This document shows, one piece after another, positions 12,449 to 20,342 of a stretch of 40,598 nucleotides of DNA. The notes under the pieces are model-generated. The model did no database searches. It was not told the DNA's origin and was given only the letters and a program-made list of their open reading frames with translations. Origin of the DNA: Candidatus Omnitrophota bacterium. Its GTDB lineage: Bacteria > Omnitrophota > Gorgyraeia > Ghiorseimicrobiales > Ghiorseimicrobiaceae. Position numbers and translations under genes: made by a program. The stretch spans positions 1 to 40,598 of the forward strand of contig JAUXSB010000010.1 of NCBI GenBank assembly GCA_030681595.1, given 5' to 3'. Positions within the stretch are counted from its first letter, which is position 1, and each line of letters opens with the position of its first letter.

Positions 12449-13285
12449 ATGTTTAGGCGTTCTGTTTGGGTAGTGATGCTTTTTTTATTGGTTGGCTGTA
12501 CAGGATTGCCGGCTATAAAAAATATACAGGTCTTTGATGAGAAAGATTATATTGCCGGCGGCCTGCAGGATACCATAAATCAGGCGGTATACTCGCGCCT
12601 GCCTGATTACGAAAAGCTTACCTATGAAGTTAAATGGCTTGGCTTAAAGATTGGTACCCTTACTACTTCCATAATGGGGATAAAGAATTATAAAGGAAGG
12701 GATGTCTATGTCCTTGAGGCAACGATGAAGACAGACGATTTTTTCTCCAGAGTTTATAAAATAGAGGACCGCTTTGTCTCTTATCTGGACGCAGAGAAAC
12801 TTCATACTTTGCATCATGAAGTATACCGCAGGGATGGTAGCTATAGAAAGGACGCGGTTACGGAATTTGACCAGATAAATCACAAAGCTTATTTTAAAAA
12901 TTTTATTGATAACTCGGAAAAAATTTTTGATATCCCAATAGGTACGCACGATATATTAAGCGCTTGTTATTATTTTATGATTCTGCCGTTAAAATTAGGA
13001 GGCGGGGTCAATTACTATGTATGCAACAATGAAAGCAATTACCAGTTTTTTGGTTTTGTCCGCTCCAAGGCGTCAATAAGGCTGCCTGCCATGGGTAAAA
13101 AAAAGTGGGAAGCTATTCTTCTTGAGCCGTACGCTCAACTTAAAGGTAAAAAAGTAGATAAGGGCAGAGTCAGAGCTTATTTTAGCACGGATAAGCGCAG
13201 GATCCCTTTAATGGCAACTGTCAAAGGCCCGATATTTAGCGAGGTGACGATTTCGCTGGTGAAGATAGAGGAGGGGAGCAAATAA
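12449..13285 (+). CDS. DUF3108-like lipoprotein
   Basis: A 278-residue lipoprotein. I start at ATG 12449, with AAAGGAG nine bases upstream; a GTG at 12428 is in frame but precedes that site. The N terminus MFRRSVWVVMLFLLVGC has a lipobox with Cys17, so it is probably anchored to a membrane by lipid. The body has the pattern of DUF3108 proteins: YEVKWLGLKIGTLT at about 58-71, then KTDDFFSRVYKIEDRFVSYLD, and later HDILSACYYFMILPLK. These form a beta barrel-like periplasmic fold of unknown role. It is a single gene with a possible promoter just upstream and no clear terminator after it. Confidence 0.75.
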   Translation: MFRRSVWVVMLFLLVGCTGLPAIKNIQVFDEKDYIAGGLQDTINQAVYSRLPDYEKLTYEVKWLGLKIGTLTTSIMGIKNYKGRDVYVLEATMKTDDFFSRVYKIEDRFVSYLDAEKLHTLHHEVYRRDGSYRKDAVTEFDQINHKAYFKNFIDNSEKIFDIPIGTHDILSACYYFMILPLKLGGGVNYYVCNNESNYQFFGFVRSKASIRLPAMGKKKWEAILLEPYAQLKGKKVDKGRVRAYFSTDKRRIPLMATVKGPIFSEVTISLVKIEEGSK

Positions 13286-13352
13286 CCCGCTCCACTTACT
13301 CTCTCGCCCGCTAAAGTTTCCTGTTAATGGCGTTAGTTATTTTTTCGCTCAG

Positions 13353-13503
13353 ATGATTTTCTTCACGCAAAGTTTTTTATCATTTCGGTACTGCGGAACT
13401 CGTTCTTCGGCGCTTACAGCGCCAGGAATGAACTCAGACAGTCCTCGTACCCCGCCTGCGGCGGGGTTCCCTCAATGCTAAAAACTGCTTTGCTAAAAAT
13501 CAT
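13353..13503. repeat. Branched palindromic element, about 150 bases
   Basis: ATGATTTTCTT-GCAAAG-TTTTTTATCA on the left is matched by TAAAAAC-GCTTTGC-AAAAATCAT on the right as an imperfect outer stem. Inside are a hairpin built on GGCGC-TTACA-GCGCC and flanked by partly paired arms (13396-13436), and the perfect stem ACCCCGCC-TGC-GGCGGGGT (13449-13467). It could be a non-autonomous mobile repeat. Its outer stem is weaker than that of the 39768 element. Confidence 0.5.
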
Positions 13504-13597
13504 AATTTGCTCAAAAATGCTAACCCATTAACTATATAACGAGGGGCTCGTTCGCAAGTAGAGCCGATTATTCGTAAAAAAAGGAGAGGTAGAAAAC

Positions 13598-13620
13598 AAT
13601 TCCACCCCTGCGGTGGAATT
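13598..13620. repeat. Perfect nine-base hairpin
   Basis: AATTCCACC and GGTGGAATT around CCTGC. No T run follows, so it is not an obvious terminator. Confidence 0.55.
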
Positions 13621-13728
13621 AAGGTTCTTTGTGGCTCCCAGCATTTAGTTTCAACGCGCGATTCTCAAATTTCTTAATGAAAATTTTGGCTGAAGGGTGC
13701 ATAATTTAAAGAAACCGGGAGGTTAAGA

Positions 13729-14817
13729 ATGAACAGAAAGAAAATATTGATTATCTTGGTGTGTATGTACGTTTTTTTTGGTAAGCCTTATGCCGGCGCA
13801 AGTAATGATAATTCAAAGCATTTACGGCTTAAGCATCCATTAACCTATAAAGAAGAAGCGGGCGTGTCTAGAGGCTATGATTCTGGCGGGGTATTAGGGG
13901 AAGAAATCCCTCACAGAAACGGTAAACGTGAAGGTATTGTTAAGCGATATTTTTCAGATGGGAAGACATTATTTTCCGAAACGCCTTACAAAAACGGCAA
14001 GAAAGAGGGCGTAGGAAAAGAGTATCGAGCAGATGGAACTATATTTAGAAAAACCATTCATAAAGACGATAGAGCAGAAAAAGATTTTATATATTATGAT
14101 AATGGGCAATTAAAAGAAGAGAATGTTTATAGCCGGCAATATGGATTGGAGCAAAAAAAGGCTTATTATGAAAAAAGCGGTAAGATAAAATATGAAGTAA
14201 GGTATGGCAGTGGCGGCAGAGTAATAGAAACAAAGAATTATGAAGATGACCCGCGTTTTTGGCCAAGAGGCGTAGTAGAATATGGAAGGGATGATTTCGG
14301 TAAGTGGCATTGCAGAAAGGACGGAGTTTATGTTAATCCGGCACATTTTTTTGGTACCGATACATTAAGTATGGAGACTCCATGTAGAAATTACGAGGTA
14401 GAGGGAATATTAAAAGAATATTATCCTGATGGCGAGAGTGTCAATAGGGAAACGCCGTATCGCAACAGCAAGCGAGAAGGGGAGGAGAAAAAATATTTTC
14501 AAAATGGAGCAGTTGAGTCGATAATAACTTATAAAAACGATCAAAGAAACGGTTTAACAAAGCAGTATAATATGGATGGCAGCTTGGTGTCTGAGACTAT
14601 GTGGCAGGATAATATACCCATGGCTGGTAAAGACTATAAAAACGGAAGATTGGATATGGAAACCATATACGAAGACGGCTATTTAAAAATGAAACGAAAA
14701 GTTTACGATGATAAAGGAAACCTGATTCGCCATGTTGGATTCGATAGCATAGAAGGGGTAGAAATATATTACGATAAAGATGGCAATGAGATTTCTCGTA
14801 AAAAATGGAACCATTAG
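13729..14817 (+). CDS. Secreted MORN-2 repeat protein
   Basis: A 362-residue protein with a signal peptide (residues 1-25, ending GKPYAGAS). It starts at ATG 13729 behind GGGAGG. The body is a series of about 20-25-residue units of the type YKNGKKEGVGKEYRADG, including HRNGKREGIVKRYFSDG, YYDNGQLKEE, YRNSKREGEEKKYFQNG, YKNDQRNGLTKQYNMDG and YYDKDGNEI. These are variant MORN repeats (COG2849 type), usually in exported or surface proteins of unknown function. The units are tyrosine-, glycine- and lysine-rich. It is a single gene, followed by a terminator and a convergent PilZ gene. Confidence 0.8.
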   Translation: MNRKKILIILVCMYVFFGKPYAGASNDNSKHLRLKHPLTYKEEAGVSRGYDSGGVLGEEIPHRNGKREGIVKRYFSDGKTLFSETPYKNGKKEGVGKEYRADGTIFRKTIHKDDRAEKDFIYYDNGQLKEENVYSRQYGLEQKKAYYEKSGKIKYEVRYGSGGRVIETKNYEDDPRFWPRGVVEYGRDDFGKWHCRKDGVYVNPAHFFGTDTLSMETPCRNYEVEGILKEYYPDGESVNRETPYRNSKREGEEKKYFQNGAVESIITYKNDQRNGLTKQYNMDGSLVSETMWQDNIPMAGKDYKNGRLDMETIYEDGYLKMKRKVYDDKGNLIRHVGFDSIEGVEIYYDKDGNEISRKKWNH

Positions 14818-14835
14818 TGTCGTTTCTGAATAGTG

Positions 14836-14864
14836 CCCCGAGCGGAATATTGTTTGGGGTTTTT
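14836..14864 (+). terminator. Terminator after the MORN gene
   Basis: CCCCGAGC and GTTTGGGG form an eight-base stem with G-T pairs around GGAATATT, followed by TTTTT. It lies 18 bases after the MORN gene stop and before the end of the convergent PilZ gene. Confidence 0.6.
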
Positions 14865-14877
14865 GGTTTAGGGAGTG

Positions 14878-15219
14878 CTAGGTGCGCGAATTAATCCATT
14901 TGCTATAAGCGTAGTCAAGAAGGGATGCGTGGGATTCGGGGAGGATGTTGATTAGCTTTACGCCGGCTTCGGATTTTCCTTCAATGTTTCTTTTCCAGAT
15001 GACTTTTGCGGCGAGCGAGATGAAGGAATCGGTATTTGGTTCTTCTATCCGCATATTAATGCGGGAATTAATATCGTAGTCAAATTTGTCGCAAATAAGC
15101 CTTAAGCCTCTCCTTGAGATATCGCGCACCTCGACAGGGAAGCTGTCGTCGTTGAGTTTTAATACCTCTGCTTTAAGGTTTATGTTAAACCTTATTGGTT
15201 CTTGTCTTCTTTCATCCAT
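14878..15219 (-). CDS. PilZ domain protein
   Basis: A 113-residue protein that is essentially one PilZ domain, the usual c-di-GMP receptor. It begins MDERRQEPIRF; the R-x5-R type motif is represented by RRQEPIR near the start. VEVRDISRRGLRL matches the D-x-S-x-x-G beta-barrel motif, and AKVIWKRNIEGKSEAGVKL matches the later strands. I start at base 15219 because the domain starts there. A longer frame to 15459 runs over the opposite-strand gene. TTGAAT-17-TATAAT ends six bases before the ATG, so the mRNA may be leaderless. It could control surface or motility functions in response to c-di-GMP (family inference). Confidence 0.8.
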   Translation of the reverse strand: MDERRQEPIRFNINLKAEVLKLNDDSFPVEVRDISRRGLRLICDKFDYDINSRINMRIEEPNTDSFISLAAKVIWKRNIEGKSEAGVKLINILPESHASLLDYAYSKWINSRT

Positions 15220-15225
15220 ACCGAA

Positions 15226-15254
15226 ATTATACTCTCCTGTATTTCTATATTCAA
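15226..15254 (-). promoter_or_regulatory. Promoter of the PilZ gene, apparently leaderless
   Basis: On the minus strand TTGAAT (15254-15249) and TATAAT (15231-15226) are 17 bases apart. Only six bases lie between the minus-10 box and the ATG at 15219, so transcription should start at or next to the start codon. A GGAGAG purine run lies upstream of the minus-10 box and would be outside such a transcript. Confidence 0.55.
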
Positions 15255-15281
15255 GATAAAATTTGTCTGCTTTTTTAATTT

Positions 15282-15312
15282 TTGATGCAAAATTCCGGCT
15301 AAACGGTATAAT
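15282..15312 (+). promoter_or_regulatory. Promoter of the Cys-rich protein, apparently leaderless
   Basis: TTGATG (15282-15287) and a perfect TATAAT (15307-15312) are 19 bases apart. The ATG at 15320 is seven bases after the minus-10 box. The long spacer lowers confidence. Confidence 0.45.
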
Positions 15313-15319
15313 AGAATAT

Positions 15320-15595
15320 ATGAATATCGATAATGATAGATACATGGAAAAGCAAGAAGATGAATTCGCCAAACATGAGGCAAGGTGTGTGCGGTGCGGC
15401 TCATGCTGCGGCGTAACGGATGGCAATCTTTGCGTTAAGCTCGGAAGAGACGCATGCAATAAATATTTCTGTAAGGATTATGAAAATAGGATAGGCCAGC
15501 AGGTTACTGTGTCGGGAAAACATTTTAGTTGTATACCGATAAGGGTTTTTTTGCAATTTAATCCGCCATATCCGAAGTGTGCTTATTCAAGGTAG
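15320..15595 (+). CDS. Small cysteine-rich (YkgJ-like) protein
   Basis: A 91-residue protein with nine cysteines: CVRCGSCC at 23-30, then Cys38, 46, 51, 71 and 87. The CxxCGxCC start with later spaced Cys is the pattern of YkgJ/Fe-S or zinc-cluster proteins. It would bind a metal centre; the function is unknown. I start at ATG 15320, seven bases after a perfect minus-10 box. ATG 15344 is an alternative, and the longer frame from 15263 crosses the promoter. It is divergent from the PilZ gene. Confidence 0.7.
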   Translation: MNIDNDRYMEKQEDEFAKHEARCVRCGSCCGVTDGNLCVKLGRDACNKYFCKDYENRIGQQVTVSGKHFSCIPIRVFLQFNPPYPKCAYSR

Positions 15596-15600
15596 AAAAG

Positions 15601-15933
15601 GTGATTGTGCAATTTAATCTGCTTAAAGAAGAAATAAAGGTTATTTTATCGGGCGCGTTGCGTATTGATGATAGTAACTACCTTGAGGCGGTAGCTACAA
15701 AAGGCGAAATGCGCCAACTTATTAAAAGATTTGAAGCTTTTTTTGGTTTACCCGTATGGCCTTCTGCGATAGAACTGCCTATTCATGTCCGTAAGATAAT
15801 TGATAATTACGGCGGAATTATGCCTCAGCAAACATTGTATTTTCTTTGGGAAGGAAACGATGCTGTCTTCGCTATGCTTTGGCCGTGGCAAGACGGAAAT
15901 CATACTACCGTAAAAATCATTAAAACTCCCTAA
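15601..15933 (+). CDS. Hypothetical protein
   Basis: About 110 residues from GTG 15601, which has AAGG eight bases upstream. ATG 15577 is in frame and would overlap the preceding gene. I do not recognise the family. It has no signal peptide or membrane segment. It has a helical N-terminal half (VQFNLLKEEIKVILSGAL), a proline-containing middle (GLPVWPSAIELPIHV) and a tryptophan-rich C-terminal part (LYFLWEGNDAVFAMLWPW). It is probably co-transcribed with the Cys-rich gene just upstream. Confidence 0.6.
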   Translation: MIVQFNLLKEEIKVILSGALRIDDSNYLEAVATKGEMRQLIKRFEAFFGLPVWPSAIELPIHVRKIIDNYGGIMPQQTLYFLWEGNDAVFAMLWPWQDGNHTTVKIIKTP

Positions 15934-16027
15934 TTTTCTGTTCCCTACCTTTTAAATTTATGCTAATATATTTGGGCTAAATATATAGTTTCATCATAAC
16001 CGCAACTTTTAAACGAAAGGGTGAGGT

Positions 16028-16978
16028 ATGTTTAGAGAAAAAATTAAGGTATTGGATTGTACAATTCGAGACGGCGGTTTAATCAATAACCACGATTTTG
16101 ACCTGTCGTTTGTGCGCGAGGTATATAAGGCGCTATCGCAGGCAGGCGTGGATTATATGGAAATCGGCTATAAAAATTCCAAGCGGCTGTTTTCTAGCAA
16201 AGAATACGGAAAGTGGAAATTCTGCGACGACGAGGATATAAAACGGGTTATTGACGGCATAGACTCAAAAACTAAAATATCCGTAATGGTAGATGTGGAT
16301 AGAGTAGATATGGAAGATATCCCTGAGCGCAAGAACAGCCCGGTAAGCATGGTCAGAGTCGCCTCCTATGTTAAGGACATCGATAAGGCGATACATCTCG
16401 CGAACCATTTTGCCGATAAGGGCTATGAGACTACGGTAAATATTATGGCCATATCGCGCGCCTTGGATAACGAGTTGAACGAAGCATTGGAGCAGCTGGA
16501 GAAGGAAAGTAAGGCGGATGTAATATATATCGTTGATAGTTTTGGCGCGTTATACCAAGAGACAACAGAATTTTTGATTAAGAAAGCAAAAAATATTATC
16601 AAGACTAAGGAAATAGGCATACACGCGCATAATAATCAGCAGTTGGCTTTTGGCAATACCATAGAGGCGATAATACACAATGCCAATTATATTGACGCGA
16701 CTGTTTATGGCTTAGGCAGGGCCGCTGGGAATTGCCCGCTAGAGTTAGTTCTTGGATTTTTGAAGAACCCGAAATTTGATATCCGGCCGGTGTTGGACCT
16801 CATTTCTAAAGAGTTTATACCGTTGCGTGAAAAAATGGAGTGGGGGTATATTATACCTTACGCAATAACCGGAATTTTAGATGAACATCCCCGCTCAGCA
16901 ATGGCGTTACGCGAGAGCGACAAAAAAGAAAATTACCGCGAGTTTTACGAGAGCCTAGTCAGTGATATTGAAAAATAA
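16028..16978 (+). CDS. DRE-TIM metallolyase (HMGL-like / 4-hydroxy-2-oxovalerate aldolase-like)
   Basis: A 316-residue TIM-barrel enzyme of the HMGL-like family. The start VLDCTIRDGG (about residues 9-18) is the DRE-type motif, with Arg and Asp for catalysis and metal binding. GIHAHNNQQLAFGN at about 196-209 holds the two metal-binding His, and GLGRAAGNCPLELV is the GxGxxxGN-type loop. Members split or join 2-oxo acids, often as aldolases acting with Mg or Mn; the substrate cannot be told here. It starts behind AAAGGGTGAGG. The stop is three bases before a KDPG-type aldolase, which suggests both act on related 2-oxo acids (inference). Confidence 0.8.
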   Translation: MFREKIKVLDCTIRDGGLINNHDFDLSFVREVYKALSQAGVDYMEIGYKNSKRLFSSKEYGKWKFCDDEDIKRVIDGIDSKTKISVMVDVDRVDMEDIPERKNSPVSMVRVASYVKDIDKAIHLANHFADKGYETTVNIMAISRALDNELNEALEQLEKESKADVIYIVDSFGALYQETTEFLIKKAKNIIKTKEIGIHAHNNQQLAFGNTIEAIIHNANYIDATVYGLGRAAGNCPLELVLGFLKNPKFDIRPVLDLISKEFIPLREKMEWGYIIPYAITGILDEHPRSAMALRESDKKENYREFYESLVSDIEK

Positions 16979-16981
16979 TTT

Positions 16982-17602
16982 ATGGATATAAAAAGGTTTA
17001 AGAAAAAACCATTAATGGGGATTTTAAGAGGAATAGAATCAGGCAGTTTGGGGCCGTTGATAGAAACTATTTTGTTGAGCGGGCTTGAGACTATAGAGAT
17101 AACCATGAACACAAAAAATGCGCCGCAATTAATTCGCCAGGCGCAAAAATTATCCCGCGGTAAACTGATGATTGGCGCCGGCACCGTGCTTAGTATGGAT
17201 AATTTGATAACGGCTTTGGATTATGGCGCAACCTTTATTGTTATGCCCGTCTTTGTTAAGGAGGTAATCGGGTATTGCCTGAAAAAGAGAATACCGGTTT
17301 TTCCCGGAGCGCTTAGCCCTCAGGAAATATATAATGCCTGGAACGAGGGCGTAACCATGGTTAAAGTTTTTCCGGCTAAAGTTTTCGGGCCGGATTATTT
17401 TAACGAACTAAAAGGCCCTTTCAATGATATTGAGCTTTTGGCATGCGGCGGCGTGACACCGGAAAATTTAAAAGAATACTTTGCAAGCGGTGCAAGCGCA
17501 GTTGCTTTTGGTAGTAATGTCTTTAAAAAAGCGTGGCTTGAGGCGGGAAGTTTTGAGAGTATTGGCCAGGAAATAAAGAAGTATTTAACTTTTTTTAAAT
17601 GA
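16982..17602 (+). CDS. eda: KDPG/KHG-type 2-dehydro-3-deoxy aldolase
   Basis: A 206-residue class I aldolase of the Eda family, which splits 2-keto-3-deoxy-6-phosphogluconate or 4-hydroxy-2-oxoglutarate to pyruvate plus an aldehyde. Seen are GILRG at the start, IEITMNT with the catalytic Glu, GAGTVLS, FIVMPVFV, FPGALSPQEI, and VKVFPAKVFGPDYF with the Schiff-base lysine at about residue 128, then ACGGVTPEN. All key positions are present. It starts three bases after the preceding aldolase gene without a clear ribosome binding site, so translation is probably coupled. No gluconate or Entner-Doudoroff genes are in the window, so the substrate is open. Confidence 0.88.
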   Translation: MDIKRFKKKPLMGILRGIESGSLGPLIETILLSGLETIEITMNTKNAPQLIRQAQKLSRGKLMIGAGTVLSMDNLITALDYGATFIVMPVFVKEVIGYCLKKRIPVFPGALSPQEIYNAWNEGVTMVKVFPAKVFGPDYFNELKGPFNDIELLACGGVTPENLKEYFASGASAVAFGSNVFKKAWLEAGSFESIGQEIKKYLTFFK

Positions 17603-17612
17603 GGTGGTTGGC

Positions 17613-18062
17613 GTGAAAATAAAGAGAAGAACAGCAATAGATCTATCGATACACTTTATTTCTACGGGTTTATTTGCGGCAATAATTTATAAAATAAGCG
17701 CTAACTTTATTTACGTTGGTATCTTTATGGTAGGTGGGATTTTGATAGATCTGGATCATTTTATCGACCATTTTATTCACTTTAAAAATCGATTTAGGTT
17801 AAGCGATTTTTTAGGCAGTACCTATCTTAAGTCAGGCAAGGTTTATCTGTTCCTGCATTCTTGGGAGCTTAATCTTGTTATTCTTTTGGCCGCCTTAGTT
17901 ATTAAATCTTACGGTTTATTTATACTTTTTCTAAGCTTATCTATTCATCTATGCATAGATAATATTCAGAGGAGAAACCGTTTAACCTATTTTCTTATTT
18001 ATAGATACTATAAAGAATTTGACCGGGATATTCTCCTGCCGGAATTGAAAGGCGAATTTTAA
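17613..18062 (+). CDS. Membrane protein, YdjM/DUF457-like metal-dependent hydrolase type
   Basis: A 149-residue integral membrane protein with about four hydrophobic segments. Start GTG 17613 follows GAGGTGG; a GTG at 17604 lies inside that site. The motif GGILIDLDHFIDHFIHF, rich in Asp and His, sits at the end of the second segment, and LHSWELN and SIHLCIDNIQRRN follow. This is the layout of YdjM/DUF457-type membrane proteins, described as putative metal-dependent hydrolases with unknown substrates. The last codon overlaps the start of the cupin gene, so it is part of the same operon. Confidence 0.65.
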   Translation: MKIKRRTAIDLSIHFISTGLFAAIIYKISANFIYVGIFMVGGILIDLDHFIDHFIHFKNRFRLSDFLGSTYLKSGKVYLFLHSWELNLVILLAALVIKSYGLFILFLSLSIHLCIDNIQRRNRLTYFLIYRYYKEFDRDILLPELKGEF

Positions 18063-18532
18063 TGCTAAAAATAACCGGTGATTTTATCGGCAAGGTAAAA
18101 TCCGGGCTAGATTTATCAAAAAGGGGCAGGGCGAATTATAATATCCACAAAGATTATAATGATCCGGTCCAGCGCCTTTTTAATATCGCAAACAAAGCTA
18201 CCTATGTCCGGCCGCATAAACACGAAAATCCCGATAAATTAGAGATATTTGTTATTTTAAAAGGCAGGATTTTACTCGTAGAATTCGACGATAGCGGGAA
18301 CGTTACGGATTATGTCGTGTTAGATAAAGAAAAGGGAAACTTTGCGGTTGAGATTCCCCCTAGGGTTTGGCATTCATTTATATGCTTAGAAGACGGCTCC
18401 TGCCTTTATGAAATAAAACAAGGGCCTTATATTCTCAAGACGGATAAAAATTTTGCTCCTTGGGCGCCGGAAGAATTTAGTGGTGAAGCGCGATTGTATA
18501 ACAAAAAGATCCTTTTACAGTTAAGCCTATAA
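18062..18532 (+). CDS. WbuC-like cupin-fold metalloprotein
   Basis: 156 residues with a cupin domain. RPHKHENPDKLEIFVILKG holds the His-x-His and Glu of cupin motif 1. EIPPRVWHSFICLEDGS holds the motif 2 His. FAPWAPEE near the end is typical of WbuC proteins, which often sit in surface-sugar loci and have unknown activity. It starts on the stop codon of the membrane protein gene (TAATG). With the two aldolases it could act on a sugar-derived 2-oxo acid (inference only). Confidence 0.75.
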   Translation: MLKITGDFIGKVKSGLDLSKRGRANYNIHKDYNDPVQRLFNIANKATYVRPHKHENPDKLEIFVILKGRILLVEFDDSGNVTDYVVLDKEKGNFAVEIPPRVWHSFICLEDGSCLYEIKQGPYILKTDKNFAPWAPEEFSGEARLYNKKILLQLSL

Positions 18533-18545
18533 GCGGAGGTAGAAA

Positions 18546-19124
18546 ATGGCTAAATCAATAAAGGGGACGCGTACGGAGAAAAATTTACTGGCTGCTTTTG
18601 CCGGTGAATCACAGGCAAGGAATAGGTACACCTATTTTGCAAGTAAAGCCAGGAAGGAAGGCTTTGAACAGATCGCGAATATTTTTAGCGAAACCGCCGA
18701 GAACGAAAAAGAACATGCCAAATTATTTTTTAAGTATCTAGAAGGAGGGGACGTAGAGATTACCGCTTCATATCCGGCCGGAATGATAAAAGATGCCAAG
18801 TGTAACCTTGAGGCGGCTGCAGCCGGTGAAAATTTAGAGTGGACTATGCTTTACGCGGATTTTTCTAAAGTTGCCAAAGACGAGGGTTTTGCCGAAATCG
18901 CGCGGACTTTTGAGCAGGTGGCAAAGGTAGAAGAATTTCATGAATCAAGATATCGAAAGCTGATTAATAATATCGTAAATAATGAGGTATTTAGGAAAAA
19001 GACGCCTGTGAAGTGGCATTGCATAAACTGCGGCTATGTCGTTGAGGGGACAGACGCACCGAAAGAATGCCCTGTCTGTAAGCATCCGCAAGGCTTTTAT
19101 GAGGTTTTAGCGGAAAATATTTAA
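18546..19124 (+). CDS. rbr: Rubrerythrin
   Basis: A 192-residue non-haem iron peroxidase of anaerobes that reduces hydrogen peroxide. The N-terminal ferritin-like four-helix domain has AFAGESQARNRYTYFA, ENEKEHAKLF and VEEFHESRY, giving the diiron ligands. The C-terminal rubredoxin-like domain has Cys159-x2-Cys162 and Cys175-x2-Cys178. Start ATG 18546 follows GGAGGT. It sits 13 bases after the cupin gene. Its presence points to an anaerobic or microaerophilic host, unlike the aerobic planktonic actinobacterium suggested by the left part. Confidence 0.95.
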   Translation: MAKSIKGTRTEKNLLAAFAGESQARNRYTYFASKARKEGFEQIANIFSETAENEKEHAKLFFKYLEGGDVEITASYPAGMIKDAKCNLEAAAAGENLEWTMLYADFSKVAKDEGFAEIARTFEQVAKVEEFHESRYRKLINNIVNNEVFRKKTPVKWHCINCGYVVEGTDAPKECPVCKHPQGFYEVLAENI

Positions 19125-19222
19125 TTTCCTTGCCAGTCGTTGAGAGGGGAATTCTATGCAGTTTACGTTAACCCAAGGCTTGTCATCCGTTATTATCATG
19201 AGCTAAAACGACGGTAATCTGT

Positions 19223-19251
19223 TTGACAGCAGCGGAGTTATATAATATAAT
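19223..19251 (+). promoter_or_regulatory. recA promoter
   Basis: Consensus TTGACA (19223-19228) and TATAAT (19246-19251) with a 17-base spacer, 45 bases before recA. I could not see a LexA-type palindrome of the E. coli or Bacillus kind across it, so SOS control is not shown. Confidence 0.75.
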
Positions 19252-19295
19252 AAAAGCTTCAAAAGTATTTAAAATATTTTAAATAAGGAGGCAGA

Positions 19296-20324
19296 ATGAG
19301 CCAGGAGATTAAGAAAAAGGATGATGCAGTTAAGGTAGATAACAATCGCCAGAAAGCGCTGGAGCTTGCTTTAGCCCAGATTGAGAAGCAGTTTGGCAAA
19401 GGTTCAATTATGACCTTAAGCAGTACAGCTAAGATGGATATTCCGGTTATACCGACGGGTGCTCTTTCTCTGGATATGGCCTTGGGGGTGGGTGGGATTC
19501 CCCGCGGAAGAGTAATTGAAATTTTCGGCCCAGAGGCTTCGGGTAAGACCACGCTTACTTTAAGCACAATTTCTCAGGCTCAGAAACAAGGCGGGACCGC
19601 GGCATTTATTGATGCCGAGCACGCCTTTGATTCTACCTATGCGAAAAAAATAGGGGTGAAGCTGGATGACCTTTTAATCTCTCAGCCGGACACAGGAGAA
19701 CAGGCGTTGGAGATTACGGAGACTTTAGTCAGGTCTAACGCCGTAGATTTAATCGTAATTGATTCGGTGGCGGCACTTACTCCTCGCGCCGAGATTGAAG
19801 GCGAAATGGGCGATTCGCACATGGGGTTGCATGCGCGGCTTATGTCGCAGGCGTTAAGAAAACTTACCGGCGCAATAAGCAAATCCAAGACCTGCGTAAT
19901 ATTTATTAACCAGATACGCGAAAAAATCGGTGTTGTGTTTGGCAACCCCGAAACCACTACTGGAGGAAGGGCGCTAAAGTTTTATTCTTCCGTGCGTATT
20001 GATGTGCGCAGGATTGCCTCTATTAAAGAAGGCGAGACCGTCATCGGCGGAAGGGTAAGGGCGCGAATAGTGAAGAATAAAGTTGCTCCGCCTTTTCGTG
20101 AGGCAGAGTTTGAGATTTTGCACGATGAAGGGATTTCCCGTTCCGGCAACATTTTGGATATCGCGGTAGAAAAAAATATCATAGAAAAAAGCGGCGCCTG
20201 GTTTACTTATAAAACAGAGAAAATAGGGCAAGGACGAGAAGCGGCGCGAGCTTATTTAAAAGAGCACGCTAAAGCTTTGGATGATATTGAGAAGGAGATA
20301 AGGAAAAATCAGTCAATCGCATAG
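19296..20324 (+). CDS. recA: Recombinase RecA
   Basis: A 342-residue DNA strand-exchange ATPase. Walker A is GPEASGKTT at about residues 78-86, Walker B is [10 protein letters not shown], loop L1 is [19 protein letters not shown], and loop L2 is [20 protein letters not shown]. It is full length with a lysine-rich N terminus and a basic C terminus instead of the acidic tail of E. coli. No intein is present. It starts behind AAGGAGG and is followed 18 bases later by recX, a common pair. Confidence 0.98.
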   Translation: MSQEIKKKDDAVKVDNNRQKALELALAQIEKQFGKGSIMTLSSTAKMDIPVIPTGALSLDMALGVGGIPRGRVIEIFGPEASGKTTLTLSTISQAQKQGGTAAFIDAEHAFDSTYAKKIGVKLDDLLISQPDTGEQALEITETLVRSNAVDLIVIDSVAALTPRAEIEGEMGDSHMGLHARLMSQALRKLTGAISKSKTCVIFINQIREKIGVVFGNPETTTGGRALKFYSSVRIDVRRIASIKEGETVIGGRVRARIVKNKVAPPFREAEFEILHDEGISRSGNILDIAVEKNIIEKSGAWFTYKTEKIGQGREAARAYLKEHAKALDDIEKEIRKNQSIA

Positions 20325-20342
20325 AGAGGCCATATTAAGATA

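Larger units (their letters stand above)
13286..13728. other. 443-base intergenic region with palindromes and no gene
   Basis: No open frame of note. It holds the branched palindrome at 13353-13503 and the hairpin at 13598-13620. A purine run AAAAGGAGAGG near 13578 resembles a ribosome binding site but has no frame behind it. Confidence 0.7.

Noticed and set aside
15220-15459. 193-codon version of the PilZ gene on the minus strand
   Set aside because: The extra N terminus runs through two promoters and the opposite-strand Cys-rich gene and has no resemblance to PilZ proteins.
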